Assembly: GCA_905178155.1 (NCBI GenBank) | Contig: CAJINV010000003.1 | Coordinates: 5,277,700-5,341,699 of the forward strand | Origin: Amoebophrya sp. A120 | Taxonomy: Eukaryota; Sar; Dinophyceae; Syndiniales; Amoebophryaceae | DNA length: 64,000 nucleotides | Direction of reading: 5' to 3' | Part shown: positions 11,289-20,734 of the stretch, one piece after another | Position numbering within the stretch: position 1 is the stretch's first letter | How the letters are laid out: every line of letters starts with the position of its first letter | Made by a program: the position numbers and the translations under genes | The notes under the pieces: model-generated | The model's database searches: none | What the model saw: the letters and a program-made list of their open reading frames with translations, nothing else | What the model was told of the DNA's origin: nothing

Positions 11289-12452
11289 CGCTAACAAGGC
11301 TCACTATCTTTGTCGGCGGAGGCTCAATGCAATAGTGTCACTTCGGTGTCGTGCACTTCCATGCGCATGGCCGCTACATAATGAGAAGTTATTATTTCGT
11401 CCACCTCCAACCACACCCACACGGTAACGCTAATGACAACGAGAACGACCAGCGACTGCGACAATCTAAGTTTGTGAGCATATGCATATGCTCTTCTTCA
11501 CAAACAGCTGCTTCCTCTGAAAATTAAATGATACGCATCTATGAGCGTGCAGGAGGAACTTACTTGTAGAACTTGCGTTCATGTAGATGCTGATGGAGCC
11601 TGCTCGTAGGGATAGCTTCACTGTTCACTCTCGTCCGTATACCGTTTGTGATTCGTCCGTACGAAACCAATGTCTTTCATTCGTATCAATCGTTCATGTG
11701 GGGTTTCGTGAACTACATGTCAGCTGAAATTTCGTGCCTGATAAGTGGGGGTGGGTGTTTGCTAAGTTTATTCGCATGCGCATCTTCATCGTCATGACAG
11801 ACTTCCAAAAGATGAAAACGGTTGTTGATGTTTAGACTTTACAGTATCAGCTTTCCCTTGTTTCTCTCGTCACTGCAGAAAGAATCGGACCCCGATCGCA
11901 CACGTCTACTTAGTCTCAAGCACTATTTCATATATGGTTCTATGTCTATCTATCTGTAACTATCTCTAACCATATCTGTATTTTTTCCCACAACTTCGTT
12001 CTGAGGCGGACCCTGTATCGTGTTCTCTTTTCATCGAATGATTTTTTCTCGAAATCGTATGTAGGAAGCAAGCTAGGGTTACTAGTTGAAATTCGATAGC
12101 AGGAGCGTGGTCTAAAACGTCAACGTCTTTTGGTTGTCGAAAAGAAGACACAAGACGCGTAGAAAAGCTAGGCGTCGCAAGCGTAAAGCAGAATAAATTC
12201 GTCTGGAATTTCTTTGTCGTGGCGTCGTTGTAAGTAAAGTAAGTACTTGAGTCGGAGTCCTTCGTTGATGTCAGAGCTTTGATTCAAATTGTGAACTGCT
12301 GAATTGATGAGACCATTTCCATTTTTTTCCGTGGCGAGGAGTTGGTCCTGCCACCTCGAGCAGCAAGGAACCAACATCAGCGGGACAACTACTACATCTA
12401 CTACAACTGCAAGGGCTAGTGCCACGTCTAAATCAACATTAACCACAGCACG
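11289..12452. other. intergenic, about 1.16 kb
   Basis: No gene, repeat or RNA signal that I can support. Confidence 0.45.
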
Positions 12453-13024
12453 ATGGTGCGACACACGCCTCGCCCGGACTTCACGTGGTTCGAGTTACTG
12501 AAGTTTACGTGGATTTTCGTGGTGGGCGCAACGTTTTCCCTGGTAACCTCGTTGCTCTCCCTGTTGGTTTATGCATTGCAAAAGCATCGTACTAGTATGA
12601 ATTGCATTACAAATTGGCTTAGCATTACAAATTAAGTTTGTAATGCGGATTTGCCTTAAGAAAAAGATTTGTAATGCATAAAAGCAATTAGTACGAGTAC
12701 GATACTTTTGCACAGGATATGGTTTCCGCGATTATAGTGCTGCAGTTTTCCCACTGGTTCTCCTACGCCTACTTTCTGTACCTGCGGCTCCGCTGCGTGG
12801 CCGTTCGCTGGAGCACCTGGCTCCTGGAGAGGTCCGCGAACGAGTACGTCCCAACCTACTTCACCGAGTTCCGGATCCCGTTCTTCTCGGTGTTTCTCGC
12901 GCACAGCACCCAGGTTCTCTTCCACGGCGTAGTCTTTGACAACCCGGAGCACCCGGGGTCCCAGGAGCGCCAGGTCGGCTTTTTTTCGGTTGACAAGGCG
13001 GCAAATCTACTCGAGAACTACTGA
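12453..13024 (+). CDS. small two-helix membrane protein, unknown
   Basis: Coding parts 12453-12569 and 12725-13024, joined across an introner, give 138 residues. The N-terminus is short and basic (MVRHTPRPDFTWFELLKF). Residues about 18-60 form two closely spaced hydrophobic segments (WIFVVGATFSLVTSLLSLLV and, after the junction, SAIIVLQFSHWFSYAYFLYL), followed by an Arg-containing soluble tail ending LLENY. The introner lies exactly between the two hydrophobic stretches, in phase 0. Without removing it, the frame would stop within the element at 12633. I do not recognise the family. Confidence 0.7.
12570..12719 (+). mobile_element. introner, family B (copy B1)
   Basis: 150 bp, TATGCATTGCAAAAG ... 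CTTTTGCACAGGATA. Flanked by TGGTT on both sides (12565-12569 and 12720-12724). Excision gives ...LLSLLV|SAIIVLQ.... The interior holds pairs of GCATTACAA and TTGTAATGC that can fold back on each other. Confidence 0.92.
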
Positions 13025-13348
13025 GCAGGGAGAACTAGCACCACTCGGGGAGAAAACAGCAAGTACTTGTTCTTGGGTAGGACCTGCCGAAAGGGAAAAA
13101 GAAAAAGCTTTACAAAGAGGAGTACTTCTAGGTGGGCAAAACAGGACAAGAAAGCTCACAACAACCCCACCAACTACCACCTTCAAGTTTCTTCTACCAC
13201 GACCGAGTGCTTCAAGATCATCTGTTTCGAAAGTACTACATGCGATGAACAACAATAAATTCATAATCAAAAGGGAAAAAAGGTTTTTTGAAGAAGTTAG
13301 TTTGTACATCAAGGTCCTCTACCTACCATCAACAAGCCAGGAACGAGC
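13025..13348. other. intergenic, 324 bp
   Basis: Nothing seen beyond short untranslated sequence between two co-directional genes. Confidence 0.4.
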
Positions 13349-14314
13349 ATGTCGAAGAGTAAAAAGAAAAGCGGAGAAGCAGTACCAGTGCCGGGAAGTA
13401 AAACGAATGGAGCTACTACCTTGCTGGAGACCGCCGATGAACCGGAGCAGGATGTGTTTGGGCTTCGCGAAAAGGCGCGAAAAAGGAAGGAGCTGCGATT
13501 TTCGAAGCTGCCACTGCCTGATCAGACACCCGTTCGCTGGTCTATGGAAGAGCACCCCGGAGGCTTTCGCACTTACCGCAACATTAAGCGACCAGCTAGC
13601 GCTTCAGCGATGTCGTCGTTTCGCGTCCGCTGCCCGGAATGGACAATTGACGAGAACCGAGGGCCCTGGCACGCACTGACATTACACCAGGGAACGCAAA
13701 TGCACAACCGTTACGCATCGCCGTTTTACCGGCCCAAGTTTCTTCGAGGAGTCGCGTACTTGATGTTGTTTTTTCTTTTTGGTCGTTGTGGTTGTGATTA
13801 ATGATAGTTTTTAGAAATTTACTCTTACATTTACACTTTTGAGAAAAGAAGAAAAAGAAATTCCGTTCGGATTCCAGGTCGTGTCTTCTTGTACTTTTTC
13901 AGGTTGGATCATCTCTGCGGCGACAACCGCGGTGCACGTAGTCACACTGCCCGACGCATACGACGACCGCGGCGCTACCTGCCGGCTGGACCGGATTTTT
14001 ACAGCGCCGGCATCGGGTGTGCCAGAAAGGAAAATTTCACTATCCGGAGCTCCATCTCGGGCAGTGCGCAGTCCCGTCCAGCCACGGCTCCGGCAGATAG
14101 TAACACGGCTGCTACGGCTACGGCTGCAGCGAGTCCGGTAGTTCATGTCAACCGGGATGAACGGTATGCGCGGGCAAGGGATGCACGGAAGCAGCAGAGG
14201 ACGTTAGAAAAGTGGCGGCAGAACATCACGGGCGTCGATATACTTCTGCGAAAACCCCCGGGACGGCCCCGGACTGCGGAAAATCCAGCAAGAGCTGGAT
14301 GCGGATTAACGTGA
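13349..14314 (+). CDS. basic protein of unknown function
   Basis: Exons 13349-13755 and 13903-14314, with a GT-AG intron (donor GTACTTGA, acceptor TTTTTCAG) whose phases match, give 272 residues. The protein starts MSKSKKKSGEAV and is strongly basic, with an Arg/Lys stretch (LREKARKRKELRF) and a C-terminal half rich in Arg, Ala and Thr, including an alternating TAATATAAA tract. The middle part (WTIDENRGPWHALTLHQGT, YASPFYRPKF) is more ordered in composition. No membrane segment and no catalytic motif is visible. The exon 1 frame continues to a stop at 13801, so an unspliced form would have a different short tail. No family recognised. Confidence 0.6.
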
Positions 14315-14721
14315 ACGTGCTGGCTTGTTGTTTGCTACGATTATTTTTTACTTACTTGGTCTATTTCTTCGTCTTCCCTCTCGGGGGACGAAAAGTGTTT
14401 TTTTTTTCAATGGGCAAACGTGCATTGCTGCACATCCTCATCTGTGCTCTGTCGTGGAAACGAGCTCGAGAAACTGCACGTTTTAGTTGGGCTAGCTTCC
14501 TTTTTTTCTTCAACGACCATTAGGGATCATGATGTTGCAATCCTGATAATCGTCTTCCTGTTTGGCATCCGACATAACCACTGTACAATTTTTTGTATTC
14601 CGCGCTTCGCGATGATAATAAAATATGTAAAACTATGAAGAAACAGAAATTGCCATCGAACAGGTCTCACACTCGATGCTGATAAAAAATAGCTACGTGC
14701 TCGTACTAGGAAGAGCATCAT

Positions 14722-14755
14722 GTTCGGGTGAGCGAATTTCTCTTCAAAATCGGTA
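14722..14755 (+). repeat. dispersed repeat R, copy 1
   Basis: GTTCGGGTGAGCGAATTTCT and onward to CGGTA, matching copy 2 at 17536-17569 over the whole length. Lies 19 bp upstream of the recombinase fragment. Read on the minus strand it gives TDFEEKFAHPN. Confidence 0.85.
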
Positions 14756-14773
14756 CCATGCGACAAGGGGAAG

Positions 14774-15037
14774 ATGACCTGCCTCCATGCTTATAGAGGT
14801 GTTTTGGATGCTTGCAAGGGCATTAACGTTGAGAGCATTCTGAAAAAATATGAGTTTGCAACAACTACCCATAGCCTGCGGATCGGTCTCCTCCTTACGC
14901 TACTGGCCCAAAAGGTGCCCAGTGTCGACATCACTGGGCATCTCCGCTGGGCGTCCCCAGTTATGATCCTCTATTACGGTAGGATGCGTAGCCTGTGGGA
15001 GGTTTTGGACCAGGATTGTTGCTATGAAATTGTTTGA
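14774..15037 (+). mobile_element. tyrosine recombinase C-terminal fragment
   Basis: An 87-codon frame ending in TGA contains THSLRIGLLLTLLAQKVPS followed by ITGHLRWASPVMILYYGR. This is the layout of the C-terminal box of tyrosine recombinases: HxLR with catalytic His and Arg, a G.RW position where Trp replaces the second His, and the nucleophile Tyr in LYYGR. The same box occurs in DIRS retrotransposons, Cryptons and phage-type integrases. The N-terminal part with the first catalytic Arg is not seen, so this looks like a remnant of an element or an exon of one. The frame has lower third-position GC than nearby host genes. The assignment is by motif only. Confidence 0.5.
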
Positions 15038-15097
15038 AAAATCATGCTCCTGGACCGTTCTCGCTCAGAATTCCTTGGCTCGAAATTTCGATCTGTA

Positions 15098-17324
15098 TTA
15101 CAAAAACGGGGCCAGCTGCGCCAGCCAGTCGTCGGGCACCGGGCTTACATCGGTGGTACGCTCTCCCCAACTCTGCCCGGCTGGTAAGCTCTGATTGGGA
15201 AAAATTTTCTCCGTCCGCTCCAGCTTATTGCTGCCGCCGCGGAGCTATCCTGTGCAAAAGTATCGTAGTCGTACTAATCGCAATCATGCATGACAAACCT
15301 GGTTTCTTAGCAAAATCAGCATTACAAATTCCATTTTTCCTTCTGGAAAAATTTGTAATGCGATTTATACTAAGTACGATAGTTTTGCAATGCATAGGAG
15401 CACGGTGAGCACGGAGTGGCAGCCCCCTCCTGTGCGTCCGTTGTTCGCGCATTCGTGAAAAAGCTCGTCTATCCTGAGTAAAAACATAACCACACCAGAG
15501 TCAGGATGGGGATTTTGCAACACAAACCTAGGAGTTTTGTGAGTCACGCATGACAAGTTGAACTATGCAGTGTAGTGCAGGTTAGCAAGTGCAGCCGCGT
15601 CACAGATTCATCTGCTCATCCTGTTCACGGCATCACAAATTCCAAAACACGATTGGAAATGGCTTTCATGGGGATGCGAATCACAAGTCTTCCTGTCTTT
15701 GCAAATCTGCATTACAACTCCGGTGTGGCTACGTTTTTACTCAGGATATCGTCGACCCGTTCTTTAGCGCATTTGAAGTGCCGGTCCGCGACTTGAGCGC
15801 CGGTGCCGGGACAGTGCGTCCAGGGTTTGCCCGCAGTGATTTGTTCGCCCGCGCGGTCGTCATGCCACCCCACCCCACGGCCGGTGTTCGGGTTGACAAC
15901 GCGAATCACGTTAAAGGACCGACAGGTCTCGCAGTACCACCCGACGGAGGTGTGCGGCTTCGTCTCTATCGTACGAAAAGAGTGTTTCACTGTAAGGGTT
16001 TTATTGCAAGTTTTGCATCACAAGTTTCTTCTACATCGATCACAGAGAAAATTTGCCATGCGAGACTCCTAAGGGAAAGCACAGCTAAACATCCATTGTC
16101 ATCTTCCATGTGTAGCAAGACAAACACTTCTGAGTTCTCTTCTGACATACATTTTCTGCATTACAAGTTCACAGAGAAACAGTTTTTTCTTCGTGATAGT
16201 CTCCTCCGTCCGGCCAATGTCCAGCGGGAGGGCGTTATGGATCTGTCAGGATTGAAATCGTCAAAGTTGAAATAATTTGTCATGCACAAAATGCAAGGCA
16301 TGAAATGCCTGTCTTGCCGGGATGGCAAGTGAGGCAGATTGTCAGCCAATTTAGGGTTTGGGATAGAGCTGCTAAAGGAGCATGACAAAAGCAGTCTTCT
16401 GTGCTCAAACAGCGTGACAAATTGGATTCCGGTGCTCCGAAAATTTGTCATGCGCCGCTTAGAAATTGGTCTTCCAACTGGTGTCCATTTTATGCGTGGC
16501 AAATCATTTCAACTTTGTCGATTTCAAACCTGACGCTTCCATAGGCGTGGGCGGTCCTTCGGACGATGTCACCTGGCTGGATGTATTATCGTAAGGAAAA
16601 ATCCTCCCTCCCCATACCAAAACGGAGATTTGTGTAGCATGATCTGCTACCACAAGTCATATTGTCATGCTAGAAGGCAAAAGATGCGGACTGTAGTGCT
16701 GGCTGGCGTGGGAAAACCTTGCACCTTCAGCATCACAGGAGGTCGCTGTAAGTGAGAAACAGCATGACAAATCGCCTACGATTTAGGCCGCAACTGCGTC
16801 TCTTTGCCTTCTAGCAATACAAGTCGATTTGTGTACGCAAATCCAGCATCACAAATGTCCTTTTCAATATGGGGAGGGGGGATTTTTCCTCACAATATGT
16901 ATGCAGCCGCGCTCCGTGTTCGCGGTTTCTGGCCGGAGTTGCTGCCCCAATTCGACAATCCTGTGCAAAAGTATCGCACTCGTATAAAAAATACGTGCAA
17001 GTCTTGCATTACAAATCTTGTTGCGAAGGCAAATCAGCATGCATGACAAATCCCATTTCTCTTGCTGAGGAGATTTGTAATGCATTTATACGAGTACGAT
17101 ACTTTTGCAGTTCATAGCGACCCTAATTCGTGCCAACGTCGCCGCTGGTTCGACTCTGATTGTGCGATGGTATTGTCGCACGCATATGCGAAGACCCTGC
17201 GACGACGCCCACTCCCTCCTACACCATTGTTGCTCGACGCCCAATATTGTCCGTTGCAACAGATGTAAAGGTGCTGAACTACTTCTCCCCCCGTCCCGCA
17301 TGTTTCGTAGAAGTCACGCAGCAT
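15098..17324 (-). CDS. unknown Cys-containing protein split by six introners
   Basis: The only confident minus-strand gene. Removing six introners, each with one 5-bp flank copy, leaves 756 nt: an uninterrupted frame of 251 residues from ATG (17324-17322) to TAA (15100-15098). No other strand or frame stays open across all junctions; the + strand reading has a TAA at 15183 and needs a frame change near 15795. Reading 5' to 3' the protein has RRRWHELGSNWGSN, AAAYIQPGDIVRRTAHALPL, VGWYCETCRSFNVIRVVNP, WTHCPGTGAQVADRHFKC and ELFHECANNGRTGGGCHSVL. The CxxC and further Cys/His suggest metal binding, possibly a zinc finger. The ATG follows TTTTTAG on the minus strand, so it could instead be an internal exon start. 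No family recognised. Confidence 0.72.
15246..15396 (-). mobile_element. introner, family B (copy B2)
   Basis: 151 bp. Minus-strand reading TATGCATTGCAAAAC ... CTTTTGCACAGGATA, nearly the same ends as B1. Flanks GGAGC (15241-15245 and 15397-15401). Confidence 0.92.
15470..15748 (-). mobile_element. introner, family C (copy C1)
   Basis: 279 bp with ends TATCCTGAGTAAAAAC / GTTTTTACTCAGGATA. Flanks TCGTC (15465-15469 and 15749-15753). Its minus strand aligns with C2 and C3 on the plus strand (shared CCCCATGA, TCGTGTTTTGGAATTTGT). Confidence 0.92.
15967..16198 (-). mobile_element. introner, singleton family E
   Basis: 232 bp, + strand TATCGTACGAAAAG ... CTTCGTGATA. Flanks GTCTC (15962-15966 and 16199-16203). 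Confidence 0.88.
16236..16543 (-). mobile_element. introner, singleton family F
   Basis: 308 bp with long terminal inverted repeats: GATTGAAATCGTCAAAGTTG on the left pairs with CAACTTTGTCGATTTCAAAC on the right. Flanks GGCGT (16231-16235 and 16544-16548). Confidence 0.9.
16587..16897 (-). mobile_element. introner, family D (copy D1)
   Basis: 311 bp. Ends TATCGTAAGGAAAAATCC and GGATTTTTCCTCACAATA, with CCTCCCCAT / ATGGGGAGG just inside. Flanks TGTAT (16582-16586 and 16898-16902). Its minus strand aligns with the plus strand of D2. Confidence 0.9.
16957..17116 (-). mobile_element. introner, family B (copy B3)
   Basis: 160 bp. + strand AATCCTGTGCAAAAGTATCG ... CGATACTTTTGCAGTTCATA. Flanks TCGAC (16952-16956) and GCGAC (17117-17121), one mismatch. 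The first base has changed from T to A. Confidence 0.88.
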
Positions 17325-17644
17325 CTAAAAATACAATGCAATATTCAAAAGCTGCTGTTGCAGCCTTTACTCTTGGTCTTGGAGTTGGACTTGGATGTCC
17401 TATGTTGCATGACAAGTCATCTACGTATTATGATATGAGTAGGCCTGCTCTAAACTGCGGCGCTAGCGCCCGTGCTTGCTGGATCAACGTTTGTGTTGAC
17501 CACGCAGAGGCCGCTTCGACCCTCCTGCTCGACCTGTTCGGGTGAGCGAATTTCTCTTCAAAATCGGTAGCATCATCAAATAATAACCGGCGTCCCCTGG
17601 AAGCCTTAAGAACGCCGTTCGAAAAGGAAACTCTGCAAAACAGC
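17325..17644. other. region between divergent genes, 320 bp
   Basis: Between the start of the minus-strand gene and the first ATG of the LicD-family gene. Holds copy 2 of repeat R. The frame of the LicD gene is open upstream to about 17541, and the minus strand is also open over much of it, so exons may hide here. Confidence 0.4.
17536..17569 (+). repeat. dispersed repeat R, copy 2
   Basis: Identical to copy 1 from GTTCGGGTGAGCGAATTTCT to CGGTA. TTCGG|GTGAGC resembles a 5' splice site. Confidence 0.85.
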
Positions 17645-19112
17645 ATGAAGAATCTGCTGCGGAAAGAGCAGCAGAAGCGCCGTTCTACTTCAGGTCCAGG
17701 CGGGGCTGAATCTGGAGGACAGCAAGCTTTATTTCTGGACGACAGCAGCACAACTTCAGCAGCTTCTGTTGCAGAATTTTCAACATTTGAGCACGAGCAC
17801 GACGGGGAAGTTGTACAACTTCAAGCTAGTACCAAAGAAGGTCAAGAAGTTGTTAATAATACAACGGGAAGATTTATTTACTTGCAAGAGCAAGACCAAG
17901 AGACAGCAGCAGCACAAGTAACACGCAAACAAGAAATAAACGAGCAACGTCTTCTCCGGAACACAGTGGTTGAAGAGTTCTGCGGGCATTTTTGTGATTA
18001 CCCGAAATTAGAGCAGATTTACGGGCAAAATTTCGAATTTGACGCTAAGTACGCGGATACGTTAACCTTGGTCGACGCCTTTGATCAGTTTGTCAAGGAC
18101 TTTTTCGGCGGGGGCTCGTCTCGCGGCGGTGTAAGTGGAAAGGAAGAAGTGGCCGCCGCTCAGAGGCGTCGAGGAGATTCAGCACAGCAGCAGGTAGTAC
18201 TGCAGCGTACAGAGGAACCAGGAACTAGTAGTACGTCAACAGGAGAAGAAGTAGAACACGTTGAAAAAAAACACAGCAAAACTGAAAAATCCCCTCTTCC
18301 CTACTCCCTCGCCTACGGCTCCCTGCTCGGGTACGAACGGCATAAGTCGTTATGGACTGCCAAAGTATCGTACTAGGTAGTAGAAATCGCATCACAAATT
18401 TGTCAGCATGACAAATAAAATTTGTAATGCGGATTCAACTTGAGAATAAAACTTGTAATGTGAGAGTAGGATTACTACGAGTACGATACTTTTGCAGCGG
18501 ATAGTCGTTTATCCCCTACGATTCGGATGCGGACATCATGCTTCCTTTGGATTTCTGGGAGCAGATCATCACGTTTGTGGTGCGGAAATTCGTCGCGGAG
18601 GAGAATGAAAAGGAACTACTTGTTGTTTCTCCACCATCATCTTCTAAAAACAAGCCTAGAAGAAGAACAACAACAGCACCAACAGCAGTTGCAGCCTCCT
18701 CGCTGACAGAAGCACAGGAAGTAAAACAAATGGCAGAACGAAGTCCCGAAACAATGGGTGGTGAAAGAACGAAAATCACAGCAGCACCGCCGAGTTCTTA
18801 TTTGCAGCTGCTGGGGAGTAGTAAAATAGTGGACGCAGGTATCACAGGAAAAAAGTGTATACAGTTACACACTTGTTGGAGTTTCTGCATCACAAAGTTG
18901 CTCGACATGGCAAAGAAAACCTGTGATGCGCAGACTATAAGGGAAAACACGTATGAAATGAGGTTGGCAAGCATTTCCTGCATGACAGAGGTTATCTGTC
19001 TTGCTTGTCTCCCATCAGAGTGTGTAACTGTAACACTTTTTTCTCACGATAGCAGGGAAGGAAATGCTGGCGGAGGTAGGAAGGGTGCTGCACAGTGTGA
19101 AAGATCATGTAC
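17645..19112 (+). CDS. LicD-family nucleotidyl/phosphocholine transferase-like, 3' end broken
   Basis: Coding parts 17645-18350, 18509-18839 and 19057-19112 are joined across two introners. The join at 18350/18509 recreates LAYGSLLGYERHKSFIPYDS then DADIML, the LicD signature: a G.LLG..RH.GFIPWDDD-type block whose acidic residues bind metal in a nucleotidyltransferase fold. Members (LicD, fukutin, FKRP) transfer phosphocholine or ribitol-phosphate to glycans, usually at the cell surface or in the Golgi. Upstream lie about 200 low-complexity residues, and after the signature an insertion rich in Ser, Pro and Arg. The third part reads KEMLAEVGRVLHSVKDHV and runs into a truncated introner whose right end is missing, followed by repeat R. 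The rest of the domain is not found, so the gene is probably inactivated or interrupted. The start is uncertain; the frame is open for about 100 bp upstream of the ATG. Confidence 0.68.
18351..18503 (+). mobile_element. introner, family B (copy B4)
   Basis: 153 bp, TATGGACTGCCAAAGTATCG ... CGATACTTTTGCAGCGGATA. Flanks GTCGT (18346-18350 and 18504-18508). It interrupts the LicD signature itself, and excision restores it. Confidence 0.93.
18840..19051 (+). mobile_element. introner, singleton family G
   Basis: 212 bp, TATCACAGGAAAAAAGTGT ... ACACTTTTTTCTCACGATA, with GTTACACAC / GTGTGTAAC inside. Flanks GCAGG (18835-18839 and 19052-19056). The reading GCAG|GTATC...GATAGCAG|G would make this one a GT-AG intron. 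Confidence 0.9.
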
Positions 19113-19289
19113 TATCCTGAGTAAAAACGTACCCACCCCAGAGTTGTAATGCAGATTTGCAATGACAAAGACATTTGCGATGCGCATCCCCATGAGAGCC
19201 ATTTCCAATCGTGTTTTGGAATTTGTGATGCTGTGAACAGGATCAGCAGGTCGATTTGTGATGCGGCTTTCCTTGCTAACTTGCACTAC
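19113..19289 (+). mobile_element. introner, family C, truncated (copy C2)
   Basis: Begins TATCCTGAGTAAAAACGTAC after TGTAC (19108-19112) and matches the sense strand of C1 and C3 through GTGTTTTGGAATTTGTGATG. The match to C1 ends at about GCACTACC (19289), where repeat R copy 3 begins. No right terminal repeat and no second TGTAC is present. Confidence 0.8.
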
Positions 19290-19290
19290 C

Positions 19291-19349
19291 TTCGGGTCAG
19301 CGAATTTCTCTTCAAAATACATCGTTTCAAGTGTTTTTTTTTGTCGTAC
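19291..19349 (+). repeat. dispersed repeat R, copy 3
   Basis: TTCGGGTCAGCGAATTTCTC then TTCAAAA, lacking the CGGTACCT present in copy 4, then ACATCGTTTCAAGTG, a T-run and TGTCGTAC. Confidence 0.85.
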
Positions 19350-20162
19350 TTTTTTACTCCGAAAGCGGGGGTCGTACAGTCCATGGTGCCGAACTTGGCT
19401 ACTTCTGGTTCGGAAGTCGCACAACAACCAAAAACGCAAGAGGTTTTTTCTGTGCCCCAGGTTATTTTGTCGTAGCGCGCGTGGCTCCAGTTCCTGCGAT
19501 GCATTTCTACTTCGCAGGAGTGTCTGGCGTAGCGCCATGTCTTGCGCGCAGCGCATCATTTCTTTCAAGGGTCAGAGGATGGAGAATTTTTTTGAAAACC
19601 ACGACAAGGATCTCTGATGCAGATCAATTTGAAAAAATGCTGACGATAGTCATACTGCGTGGCTGTGATAGAGGTAGTGATGAGTACTTGTGCGAATCGA
19701 ATGAAGGTGGTGTCGAGCTGTCTCTCGTGCCCGAACACCACGCGAAGAATTGATTGATGTCTTTTGCGTATAGCTATTGCTGTAGGTGTTGAACGCGAAA
19801 CTGCTTGAAGTCTCTTCGCCCAAGAGAAATAAAATGACAGACGAGAAGGAAAATCGTGCTGATATTGAGCACAAACTTTTGCCACTCGGGGACCTTGAGG
19901 TCGTGTTCGCACACGCTTGGACTTCGACCGCTGGCGGACCGATGAGAAGCGAGCCACTTCTCGTCGCAACAAGAAAGACTCTGGCGCCACAGAGTACAGG
20001 CGCTTCGAGCGCGAGCGCTAGCTCGCAGCCGCCCGGTGCCGGAGTCAATCATACGCGCTCGCTGTGCGCTGCGTTCGATTTGGGACGTCGCGCAGGCAGG
20101 GTGCCGAGGAGTACTTACTCGCAAGGATATGGCTGCTGCCCTCCTGCGGCGCGGCCTCATGG

Positions 20163-20229
20163 CTCGGGCGAGCGAATTTCTCTTCAAAATCGGTACCTAC
20201 ATCGTTTCAAGTGTTTTTTTTTGTCGTAC
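20163..20229 (+). repeat. dispersed repeat R, copy 4
   Basis: CTCGGGCGAGCGAATTTCTC onward, with CGGTACCT retained and then the same ACATCGTTTCAAGTG, T-run and TGTCGTAC as copy 3. Copies 3 and 4 are 0.87 kb apart in the same orientation. Confidence 0.85.
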
Positions 20230-20734
20230 GTTTTTTGGCATGCACGTATTTGCGCTGATGGAAGAAGATTCCAATTCGGTCTGGATTGCGGTTTGAATCT
20301 AACTTAACTTTTTCGGTCTCATTCCGTTTCATTTTTTCAGAGTGTTGAGCGGTACGCCTTTATTTCGTCTCTCTAGTCCTCTCTCCTCGGTTTTTACTTT
20401 GTGGCTCTTTTCATCTGCGCGAAGCCACAAATCTCCTTTATGTTTATCTAGAAACTTCTATGCCTCGGTTTTTGTTTCGGCAAGCGCAAGTCGGTTTTTG
20501 GTGCCGTGCCTTCTCGGCGTGTGTCGTCTTTTTCTACTGCAACTTGCTGACGCGGCAATGTTTGTAGACTCTTCTGCAACTACCTAAACTACAGGACCTC
20601 AAGAATCCCCCCACACATTTATTTCCCGATTTGTGACCACAGACCGTCGGTACTACTAGGTCGCCTTTGCTTCGGTGTTCAACTACCAACCGTACTGAAG
20701 AAGAAAAAGGAGAAGGAGTCTAGTAAAACAGAAT

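Larger units (their letters stand above)
14315..15097. other. intergenic / repeat-containing, about 0.78 kb
   Basis: Holds one copy of a dispersed repeat (14722-14755) and a tyrosine-recombinase fragment (14774-15037), both listed separately. The first 400 bp show nothing. Confidence 0.5.
19290..20734. other. repeat-containing intergenic block, 1.44 kb
   Basis: Contains repeat R copies 3 and 4. Overlapping frames of 100-170 codons exist on both strands but none has a consistent base-use bias or a recognisable product, so no gene is called. Some could be exons of a degenerate element: CGA|GTAAGTAC on the minus strand at about 20110-20118 looks like a 5' splice site. Confidence 0.5.

Noticed and set aside
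15046-17520. A + strand gene through the six-introner region (MLLDRSRSEFLGSKF... and later frames)
   Set aside because: It has an in-frame TAA at 15183 and must change frame near 15795, while the minus strand stays open across every introner join and ends in TAA with an exact codon count.
19565-20307. Overlapping frames on both strands of 130-173 codons
   Set aside because: No consistent codon bias, no motif and no supported splice structure; repeat R runs through them.
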